A DNA stretch of 11,321 nt, from contig CAYXUW010000079.1 of assembly GCA_964468375.1 (NCBI GenBank), forward strand, positions 1 to 11,321. The letters are read 5' to 3'. Origin of the DNA: CAYXUW01 sp964468375 (lineage in GTDB: Bacteria > Planctomycetota > Phycisphaerae > Sedimentisphaerales > Anaerobacaceae). The notes below the pieces were generated by a model. The model was not told the DNA's origin. It did not search any database and saw nothing but the letters and a program-made list of their open reading frames with translations. The position numbers and the translations under genes are program-made. Positions 5,189 through 11,321 of this stretch are shown here, piece by piece; position 1 is the first letter of the stretch, and each line of letters starts with the position of its first letter.

Positions 5189-7183
5189 TCAGCTCACTTT
5201 CTGTCCGGGTTTTGCCCCGGCATCGGCCGAGAGCATAAAAATGTCTTCGCCGCCGGTTCCAGAGGCCAGAATCATACCCTCCGATACGCCGAACTTCATC
5301 TTTCTGGGTTTAAGGTTGGCCAGAAAGATTACGATTTTGCCGGTCAGTTCCTCCGGCTTGTATGCCTGCGCTATCCCCGCGAAACAGACCTTTTCCAGCC
5401 CGCCGACATCGAGCTGGAGGCGCAGCAGCTTGTCGGCGCCTTCGACGGCCTCGGCCTTTACGACTTCGGCGATTCGCAAATCGATTTTAGCGAAGTCTTC
5501 GATTGTGCATTCCGGCTTGATTGGTTCTGCGGTTGGTGTTTGGGGGCTTTGGGCTTCTTTGCTTTCTTCTATCATTGCATTCACCTGTTCTTTTTCAACT
5601 CTTTCTATTAGTCGCTGGAAATCGTTTATTTTATGGTTTTCCAATACAGTTTCAACGTCTGCGAATTTTAATTCGTCAACGTTAACAAATTCCCGCACCT
5701 TGCCGGCATAAGCGGGCAGGATGGGTTTTAGATAAGTCGTAAGGATACGCACAGCATTTATTATCGCAGTGAGTGTCGTTTGCGTTTTTTCCAAATCGGT
5801 TTTTACAGTCACCCACGGCTGGTTCTGTTCGACGTATCGGTTGGCCTCATCGGCCAGTGCGATAATCGTTCGCACGGCGGCGGCGTAGTTGAGGTTCTCA
5901 TAGTTTTGCATAATCTGTGTTTTGCCTTCGGCGAGCTTTCTTATCAGCTCTTGGCCGGCGTCGTCCAGTTTGCCGAGCTTGCCGTCGAATTTTTTGGTGA
6001 GCATCGGGCCGGAGCGCGAAGCGAGATTGGCGAGCTTTCCGACGAGGTTGGAATTAATTCTGTTTATGAAATCTTCTATGCTCAAGTCTATATCTTCGAT
6101 GCCGCCGGTCAGCTTGCTTGCGTAGTAATATCTTAAGTATTCGGGATTGAGGTGATTAAGATAGGTGTTCGCATTGATAAACGTTCCTCGCGACTTGCTC
6201 ATTTTTTGGCCGTTGACTGTGAGAAAGCCGTGTATAAAAAGCTTGTCGGCGGTTCTGAAGCCGGCGCCCATCAGCATAGCGGGCCAGAAGAGGGCGTGAA
6301 AATACGTAATGTCCTTGCCGATGAAGTGGTAAAGTTCGTATTCGTCGCTGTGCCAGAGGTTGTCGAAATCCAGGTCGTGCTTGTCGCAGTAGTTTTTGGC
6401 CGAGGCCATATATCCGATTGGTGCGTCGAGCCAGACGTAGAAAAACTTGTTTTCTTCGCCGGGTATTTTGAAGCCGAAATACGGGCCGTCGCGGGATATG
6501 TCCCAATCTTTCAGACCTGTCTTGAACCATTCATCGAGTTTGTTCGCCACAGATTTCTGGATATAGCCGTCGGCGATGAGGGCTTTGAGCTTTTTTTCGT
6601 AATCGGCCAGCTTGAAGAAATAGTGCGCGGAGCTCTGGACGTTCGGTTTGTTTCTGCAGGTCGCGCAATAGGGATTTATCAGGTCGGTGGACTGATAGGT
6701 TCCGCCGCAAACTTCGCAGGAGTCGCCGTATTGGTCCTCGGCGCCGCATCTTGGGCAGGTGCCGCGAATGAATCTATCGGGCAGTGACATTTTGCAGTTT
6801 TCACAATAATTTTGCTCGATGTCGCGTTTTACGATTGAGCCGGCTTCGTTGAGCAGCTTGAAGATACGCTCGCTAAGCTCTTTGTTTTCCGGGGAGTGCG
6901 TTGTGTAATAATTATCGAAGTCCACGAGGAAGCCGTCGAAATCTTTCTGGTGTTCTTTGTGCGTTTGCTCGATTAGCTGTTCTGGGGTAATTCCCGCGGC
7001 CTTTGCGCTTATCATAACGGGCGTGCCGTGGGTGTCGTCGGCGCAGAAGTAGAGGCATTCGTTGCCACACGTTTTCTGGAAGCGCACCCAGATATCCGTT
7101 TGGAGATATTCAACGAGGTGGCCTATATGTATCGGGCCGTTTGCATAGGGCAGGGCTGATGTTACGATAATTTTGCGGGGCAT
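5189..7183 (-). CDS. metG: Methionyl-tRNA synthetase (MetG) with C-terminal tRNA-binding domain
   Basis: The 664-residue enzyme charges tRNA-Met with methionine. It shows the class I signatures HIGH (19-22, in PIHIGHLVEY) and KMSKS (327-331). Four CxxC pairs in the connective peptide (C127/C130, C143/C146, C156/C159, C173/C176) make two zinc knuckles. The WLDAPIGY segment (251-258) belongs to the methionine pocket, the helical anticodon-binding domain follows the KMSKS loop, and an EMAPII/Trbp111-type OB domain begins near 555 (IEDFAKIDLRIAEV). The length and this added domain match the E. coli-type dimeric MetG. The ATG is preceded by AAGGA at 5 bases. The ricT stop lies 15 bases upstream, and the Minf_1886-type gene starts 3 bases after the metG stop. 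Confidence 0.97.
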   Translation of the reverse strand: MPRKIIVTSALPYANGPIHIGHLVEYLQTDIWVRFQKTCGNECLYFCADDTHGTPVMISAKAAGITPEQLIEQTHKEHQKDFDGFLVDFDNYYTTHSPENKELSERIFKLLNEAGSIVKRDIEQNYCENCKMSLPDRFIRGTCPRCGAEDQYGDSCEVCGGTYQSTDLINPYCATCRNKPNVQSSAHYFFKLADYEKKLKALIADGYIQKSVANKLDEWFKTGLKDWDISRDGPYFGFKIPGEENKFFYVWLDAPIGYMASAKNYCDKHDLDFDNLWHSDEYELYHFIGKDITYFHALFWPAMLMGAGFRTADKLFIHGFLTVNGQKMSKSRGTFINANTYLNHLNPEYLRYYYASKLTGGIEDIDLSIEDFINRINSNLVGKLANLASRSGPMLTKKFDGKLGKLDDAGQELIRKLAEGKTQIMQNYENLNYAAAVRTIIALADEANRYVEQNQPWVTVKTDLEKTQTTLTAIINAVRILTTYLKPILPAYAGKVREFVNVDELKFADVETVLENHKINDFQRLIERVEKEQVNAMIEESKEAQSPQTPTAEPIKPECTIEDFAKIDLRIAEVVKAEAVEGADKLLRLQLDVGGLEKVCFAGIAQAYKPEELTGKIVIFLANLKPRKMKFGVSEGMILASGTGGEDIFMLSADAGAKPGQKVS

Positions 7184-7198
7184 AGTTTTCCTTAACGG

Positions 7199-8161
7199 CT
7201 ATTGTTTTTTGTCTTCCTTGCTGTTTTGGCTCTGGTTTTCCTGTTTGTCGTTTTTATTTTTCTTTTCGACTATTTCGAGCTCTTCGACAGGGACGGCTAT
7301 TTTCGTGCCGTCGGCCTGCTCTATCACAACAAGCTGGGTCAGTATCTGGGTGTCGATGACTTTTCCCTCGCCGAATTTGGTTTTTACAATACTTTTCTTC
7401 TTCGGCAGGTTCTTTTTGAGCTCGCTGTACGTTTTGTCCTCGTATCTGAGGCAGCATTTCAGCCGGCCGCAGTATCCGGAGATTTTCGAGGGGTCGAGCG
7501 TTGCCTTCTGCATTTTTGCCATCCTCATATTGACCGGTTTTAAGGCCTGAAGGAATCTTATGCAGCAGCATTCCTGTCCGCAGCTTTCCACGTCGCCGAG
7601 CAGCTTGGCTTCGTCTCGTGAGCCGATTTGGCGCATTTCGATTCTTGTCTGGTGTTCGTGTGCGATTTTCTTTACCAGCTCGCGGAAGTCGATCCGCCCG
7701 TCGGCCATAAAGTAAAAGATTAGGCGCTCTCCGCCGAATATGTGTTCTGCATCGATTACTTTCATCGGCAGGCCCAATTCTTTGACGAAGCGTCTGCAGC
7801 ATTGCAGCTCTTCTTTTGCGATTTTGCGCAGGTGCCGTTCTTCGCTTATGTCATCGGCGGTTGCGTAGCGGATGAATTTTCCGACCTTCTCGATGGAGAT
7901 ATCGATGTTGCTGTCATCGAAGTATTTTTTGGTTTGTTCTTGGTTTAATTTGAACTGTCCGCTCTTGTAGGGACATAACTGGCCTACGATTCGGCCGAGC
8001 TCGAGGCCTCTGTCGGTTTTTACGACGACCCGAGTGGGTTTTTGCGGTATTTTGGCTTCGCTGTGCTCGAACCAGCCGAGCGTATTCATTCGGCCGTAGC
8101 TGACCAGCATATATTTTTTATTTTTTGCCTGTTTGGGCTTTATTGCTGCGGTTTCTGTCAT
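7199..8161 (-). CDS. ricT: RicT/YaaT-like PSP1 domain protein with Fe-S cysteine motifs
   Basis: The 320-residue protein matches B. subtilis RicT (YaaT), a member of the RicA-RicF-RicT complex that carries [4Fe-4S] clusters and steers RNase Y in mRNA maturation. Its cysteine motifs are CGQECCC (194-200) and CGRLKCC (231-237), embedded in the conserved PVNMRMAKMQ and PSKISGYCGRL context. The N-terminal half holds a PSP1-like fold (about 17-180), a small beta-rich segment at 255-297 follows, and the tail is Lys/Gln-rich. C198 is additional to the C-x4-CC spacing I recall for Bacillus. Whether RicA and RicF partners exist in this genome is not visible. The gene sits 36 bases after holB and 15 before metG, the same company as in Bacillus. 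The ATG has only a weak AGG upstream. Confidence 0.92.
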   Translation of the reverse strand: MTETAAIKPKQAKNKKYMLVSYGRMNTLGWFEHSEAKIPQKPTRVVVKTDRGLELGRIVGQLCPYKSGQFKLNQEQTKKYFDDSNIDISIEKVGKFIRYATADDISEERHLRKIAKEELQCCRRFVKELGLPMKVIDAEHIFGGERLIFYFMADGRIDFRELVKKIAHEHQTRIEMRQIGSRDEAKLLGDVESCGQECCCIRFLQALKPVNMRMAKMQKATLDPSKISGYCGRLKCCLRYEDKTYSELKKNLPKKKSIVKTKFGEGKVIDTQILTQLVVIEQADGTKIAVPVEELEIVEKKNKNDKQENQSQNSKEDKKQ

Positions 8162-8197
8162 TTCAACTGCCTGTTTTCGGCGTTATCGTTGCTGTTT

Positions 8198-9310
8198 CTA
8201 AACGTTTATTGTATCAGAAACCGCGAGGTTTAACAATAGCTGTTCGAAAATAAGCCGTTCGTTAACGTTGGATTCGAGCCAGTGCAGTGTTTTGAAGGCA
8301 TTGGCAATTTTTTCCGCCGACTGCTCGGGGTCGAGGCGCTCGGCTATGGTTTTTGTTTGCTCCCGCTGGTCGGAATTGATGAGGTCCTGCTGTCCTTCGG
8401 TGCGCAGTTTCATCGCGTCGTACAGGGCGGAGATGATTATCTGGATAAGAGTTTTTGTCGCCCTTCGGTTTATATCTTTTTTGCTGGTGTTTTTGTCGAG
8501 GTCGGCCTGGGCGCCGGCGATTTTTTTACTTTCGCCCAGAAGCCAACCGGCAAGGTCAAGGCAGTCGGCCAGCTCGCAGTTTGAGATGGAATCGAGCAGT
8601 TTTTTCTTGGTTTGGTAAAGATGTGCACCGGCCAGTTCGAGCTGTGCCCACCGGCAGGCCTGCCCCAAGCTGCCCTGGGCGAGGCGGGCGAAGTATCGGG
8701 CCTTTTTCTCGTCGAGACCTGTTGTTTTCAAATGGTTTGCTATCTTCTCAGAGTCTATGGGCAGGAAGCGTATCGTCCGGCAGCGCGATTTTGTAGTGGG
8801 CAGGAGCTGTTCCATTCGGGTGCAGAGCAGGATGATTGTGCAGTACGAGGGCGGTTCTTCGAGGACTTTGAGCATTGCGTTTTGCGAAGAGCGGTTTAAT
8901 CTTTCGGCCTCGCTGATTATGTAGACCCTTCTTTTCGACAGGGTCGGCCGGGCCGATACTTTATCGAGCAGAAATTCCCGCACTACGTCAATGGGTAAAT
9001 CCAGCGGCGGAGGTTTTCCTTTGCCGTCTTTCGTGAATTCGCGCAGCTCTTTGTAGATATGGTCGAAATCGGGATGCGAGCCGGCGTCGAACAGTCGGCA
9101 GGATTCGCACGAGCCGCAGCTGTCGGCGGAGCCGTTTTCGACGGTGGAGTTTTTGCAGAGAAGCAGTTTTGCCCATTCGCAGGCGGTCTTGAATTTGCCG
9201 ATGCCTTCTGCGCCGGCAAAGATGTATGCGTGGGGCATTTTGTCGGCAACGTAACCGCGCTGTAAAATCGAAATGGCTTTGTCCTGACAAAATATTTCTT
9301 TAAGTGACAT
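8198..9310 (-). CDS. holB: DNA polymerase III clamp-loader subunit delta' (HolB)
   Basis: The 370-residue protein is an AAA+ clamp-loader subunit that works with the tau/gamma and delta subunits to open the sliding clamp. Seen are a P-loop-like segment GAEGIGKF (33-40), a zinc-binding set C52, C65, C68 and C71 (CGSCESC at 65-71), the Walker-B-like YIISEAERLN (130-139) and the SRC motif (175-177), whose arginine serves neighbouring ATP sites. F40 replaces the Ser/Thr after the P-loop lysine, so ATP binding by this subunit is doubtful, as for E. coli delta'. The C-terminal collar region is divergent. Its ATG follows the tmk TAG directly, with zero spacing, so it is probably translated by coupling. 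DnaX is the alternative, but the P-loop defect, the length and tmk linkage favour HolB. Confidence 0.92.
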   Translation of the reverse strand: MSLKEIFCQDKAISILQRGYVADKMPHAYIFAGAEGIGKFKTACEWAKLLLCKNSTVENGSADSCGSCESCRLFDAGSHPDFDHIYKELREFTKDGKGKPPPLDLPIDVVREFLLDKVSARPTLSKRRVYIISEAERLNRSSQNAMLKVLEEPPSYCTIILLCTRMEQLLPTTKSRCRTIRFLPIDSEKIANHLKTTGLDEKKARYFARLAQGSLGQACRWAQLELAGAHLYQTKKKLLDSISNCELADCLDLAGWLLGESKKIAGAQADLDKNTSKKDINRRATKTLIQIIISALYDAMKLRTEGQQDLINSDQREQTKTIAERLDPEQSAEKIANAFKTLHWLESNVNERLIFEQLLLNLAVSDTINV

Positions 9311-9934
9311 CTAAAAGCCCGTTTGTTCTATTATTTCCAGAATCTTTTTATGAACCGTTTGGGTATCGCCGGAGGCATCGACGACGGCGAAATTTTTTTG
9401 TTGCTCGGCTAATTCTAAAAATCCCTGGCGGACTTTTTGATGATATCCGTCGCCTTTTTGCTCCATTCGGTCGAGGTTTTTCTTGAGTCGTTTTGCGGCT
9501 GTTTCCAAATCGACGTCGAGGATTATTGTCAAATCGGGCCAGGGTTTTTCGAGGCAATCACCTGCGATTTTTATTACCTTTTCTATGGTAAATCCGCCAG
9601 CGAAGCCTTGGTAAGTGCAGGTGCTTGAGAGCCATCTGTCGATGATGACGCATTTATTTTCTTTTAAGGCCGGTGATATTTTTTCCTGCCAGAGCTGAAC
9701 TCTCGCAGCCATATAGAGCATCACTTCTGTTTCGGTGCTCATTGCTATGTGTTCGGGGTTTAGCAGGATTTGGCGGATTTTCTCGCCGATAGCTGTTCCG
9801 CCCGGCTCGCGAAATGTCTCGACAGTGACGTTTTGTTTTTTCAGCCAGCCAACGAGCAGTTTTGTCTGTGTAGTTTTTCCGCAGCCGTCCGGCCCGTCGA
9901 TAACAATGAATTTGCCTGAAAGTTTGTTTTTCAC
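9311..9934 (-). CDS. tmk: Thymidylate kinase (dTMP kinase)
   Basis: The 207-residue enzyme phosphorylates dTMP to dTDP, feeding dTTP synthesis. It contains the P-loop GPDGCGKTT (14-22), the substrate segment REPGGT (42-47), the DRW motif (99-101) followed by SSTCTYQG, and the lid segment LDRMEQKGDGYHQKV (154-168). Length is typical. The start codon is GTG (9934-9932), supported by AGGTGA a few bases upstream. The gene starts 17 bases after dnaE and abuts holB, matching the common tmk-holB linkage. Confidence 0.97.
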   Translation of the reverse strand: MKNKLSGKFIVIDGPDGCGKTTQTKLLVGWLKKQNVTVETFREPGGTAIGEKIRQILLNPEHIAMSTETEVMLYMAARVQLWQEKISPALKENKCVIIDRWLSSTCTYQGFAGGFTIEKVIKIAGDCLEKPWPDLTIILDVDLETAAKRLKKNLDRMEQKGDGYHQKVRQGFLELAEQQKNFAVVDASGDTQTVHKKILEIIEQTGF

Positions 9935-9938
9935 TTAA

Positions 9939-9944
9939 TCACCT
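9939..9944 (-). promoter_or_regulatory. Shine-Dalgarno site deciding the GTG start of tmk
   Basis: AGGTGA on the minus strand lies 4 bases before GTG (9934-9932), inside the 17-base dnaE-tmk gap. The start also leaves the usual short lead-in before the P-loop. Confidence 0.7.
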
Positions 9945-9951
9945 GTTGGTT

Positions 9952-11321
9952 TTATTTTGCCAGTTGGAAGTTTTCGGGTCCGACGAGCTGGCGCATTTTT
10001 CTGCAGAACTCCAAATCGGGATTGACGCTTAGTTGCCTGTCGGCGGCTGTGTAAACCCGGCCCCTTTCAGTTTGGACCGCCACGTAAACAGGGCTTCTGC
10101 CGCGGTGGCTCTTACAGATACTTTTTATCGTTGCCACCTTTTCTTTTGTCACGTTTTCGGCGTTCAGTTTTATCCGCACCTTCGCGGCCAGTTTTTCTCT
10201 GACCTTGTCAATAGGTATTATTTCCACGGCGATGATGTTCGGCGTTTCTCTCCTGTAGTCGAGCTTGCCTTTTACGAAAACGATGGTGTCCTTAACAGCG
10301 GTATCGGTGTAGCTGTTCAGCACGTCGGGGAACATCACGACCTCGACCTGTCCCTGCAAATCTTCGAGGACGAAGACGGCCATTTTCGAGCCGGCGTTTC
10401 GCCCCTTTTGCGTTATATGGTATCTGATTTTGCTTATCATCCCGCCGATTATGATTTGCCTGTTCTGTCCGGAATCGGCAAGCTGCGAGGTGTCGATTGT
10501 CGAGTAGAGATCTATTGTCTCGGCGTGATGGCTCAGGGGGTTGCTGGTGACGTAGAAGCCGAGGACCTGTTTTTCGAAGGCGAGCATTTGCGGCTCAGGC
10601 CAGGGCGCTACGTCGGGCAGGCGCTGGTGGTCCTGCGAGTAGTCGGCTTCTCCGACTTCTTGGCTGAGAAAATTCATCTGGCCGTTTTGTTTGTCGGCCT
10701 GAAGCGTGGTGCCCATCTGCATTGCCTTTTCAAGCCCGGCCATCATCTGTGCGCGGTTTCCTCCAAGCCGGTCGAAGGCTCCGGCCTTTATCAGGGCTTC
10801 GAGTACCTGTTTGTTGGCGGCCCTTAAATCGACGTTTTCGCAGAAATGGAACAGGCTCTGGAACCGGCCTACTTTTTCGCGTGCCGCGATGATTTGCTCG
10901 ACAGCTTTTTCGCCGACACCTTTGACCGCGGCCAGACCGAAGCGTATTACGCCTTTTTCCTCATCGCCGTGGCCTTTATAAAGAGGCGTAAAATCGACAC
11001 CGCTCTCGTTTATGTCGGGGGCCAAAATTTCGATGCCCATTTTCGTGCATTCGGCGATATACCCAACGACCTTGTCGGTGTTGTCCATTTCGAAAGTCAG
11101 AAGTGCGGCCATATATTCCACAGGCCAGTGCACCTTCATATATGCGGTTTGATATGCGATGATTGCGTAGCGTGTTGAATGACTCTTGTTAAAACCATAG
11201 CCGGCGAAGCGTTCAATGAACTCGAAAATCTGCTGGGCCTGGGTCTTGGTCAGGCCCTTATTGGTGCAACCAGCTATGAATCTTTCTTTTTCCTTGGCGA
11301 TGGTGCGCGCTTTCTTTTTGC
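9952..11321 (-). CDS. dnaE: DNA polymerase III alpha subunit DnaE, C-terminal part (5' truncated by window)
   Basis: The frame runs off the right edge and gives the last 455 residues of the replicative polymerase alpha subunit. The upstream end carries the conserved FAGYGFNKSHSTRYAIIAYQ region (about 38-57), then PVEYMAALLTFEMDN and PDINESG. A helix-hairpin-helix DNA-binding segment (AVKGVGEKAVEQIIAARE, about 131-148) is followed by AFDRLGGNRA, an OB-fold domain (about 279-360, including GGMISKIRYHITQKG), and a C-terminal domain of about 85 residues. The catalytic palm and PHP domains lie outside the window. An ATG at 11139 is internal: the clearly homologous sequence continues upstream of it. 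The gene leads at least five downstream genes, starting with tmk after 17 bases; its promoter is not visible. Confidence 0.96.
   Translation of the reverse strand, partial: KKKARTIAKEKERFIAGCTNKGLTKTQAQQIFEFIERFAGYGFNKSHSTRYAIIAYQTAYMKVHWPVEYMAALLTFEMDNTDKVVGYIAECTKMGIEILAPDINESGVDFTPLYKGHGDEEKGVIRFGLAAVKGVGEKAVEQIIAAREKVGRFQSLFHFCENVDLRAANKQVLEALIKAGAFDRLGGNRAQMMAGLEKAMQMGTTLQADKQNGQMNFLSQEVGEADYSQDHQRLPDVAPWPEPQMLAFEKQVLGFYVTSNPLSHHAETIDLYSTIDTSQLADSGQNRQIIIGGMISKIRYHITQKGRNAGSKMAVFVLEDLQGQVEVVMFPDVLNSYTDTAVKDTIVFVKGKLDYRRETPNIIAVEIIPIDKVREKLAAKVRIKLNAENVTKEKVATIKSICKSHRGRSPVYVAVQTERGRVYTAADRQLSVNPDLEFCRKMRQLVGPENFQLAK

Noticed and set aside
6152..6787. Long plus-strand frame (211 codons) opposite metG
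   Set aside because: The minus strand encodes metG with HIGH, KMSKS and zinc motifs throughout; the opposite frame is a by-product of its codon pattern.
10033..10827. 264-codon plus-strand frame opposite dnaE
   Set aside because: It is antisense to conserved dnaE sequence (helix-hairpin-helix and OB fold) and has no recognisable domain.
9952..11139. Treating ATG 11139 as the start of a separate short polymerase-like gene
   Set aside because: The frame continues upstream to the window edge with conserved DnaE sequence (FAGYGFNKSHS), so the methionine is internal.

Overview
This window is almost wholly protein-coding bacterial chromosome. It holds eleven genes, two of them cut by the window ends; I found no RNA gene, insertion sequence, CRISPR array or prophage signal. 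GC content looks roughly balanced, and intergenic gaps are 0-125 bases. The best clue to the host is the 119-residue gene at 4826-5185, which I recognise as the Minf_1886-type family of Planctomycetes and Verrucomicrobia. A member of the Planctomycetota, perhaps the Phycisphaerae because GC is moderate, is therefore the likely host. This is inference; no rRNA is present to settle it.

Layout from left to right: (1) The 3' end of a ClpC-type AAA+ unfoldase gene (+ strand, 1-462). (2) A convergent three-gene minus-strand unit read from about 2890 down to 488: a coiled-coil/zinc-ribbon protein, a single protein joining an RNase HI domain to a PurN glycinamide-ribonucleotide formyltransferase domain, and a small membrane-anchored pilin-like protein of unknown role. 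(3) A divergent plus-strand pair, an M20 (ArgE/DapE-like) metallo-deacylase and a LysE/RhtB-type exporter. The deacylase has a consensus -10 box so close to its GTG that its mRNA may be leaderless. (4) A six-gene minus-strand housekeeping operon entering from the right edge: dnaE (3' part), tmk, holB, ricT, metG and the Minf_1886-type gene, with gaps of 17, 0, 36, 15 and 3 bases.

The right-hand operon combines DNA polymerase III alpha and delta-prime subunits, dTMP kinase, an Fe-S RNA-maturation factor homologue and methionyl-tRNA synthetase. Its tmk-holB-ricT core and nearby metG recall the Bacillus order, with dnaE placed in front. The left-hand minus unit recalls the actinobacterial pair of a zinc-ribbon protein and an RNase HI fusion (Rv2229c/Rv2228c in Mycobacterium), but here the fused enzyme is PurN instead of a CobC-like phosphatase.

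The most notable item is the RNase HI-PurN fusion, in which both active sites look intact. I see no evidence of a defence system or other wholly new system.
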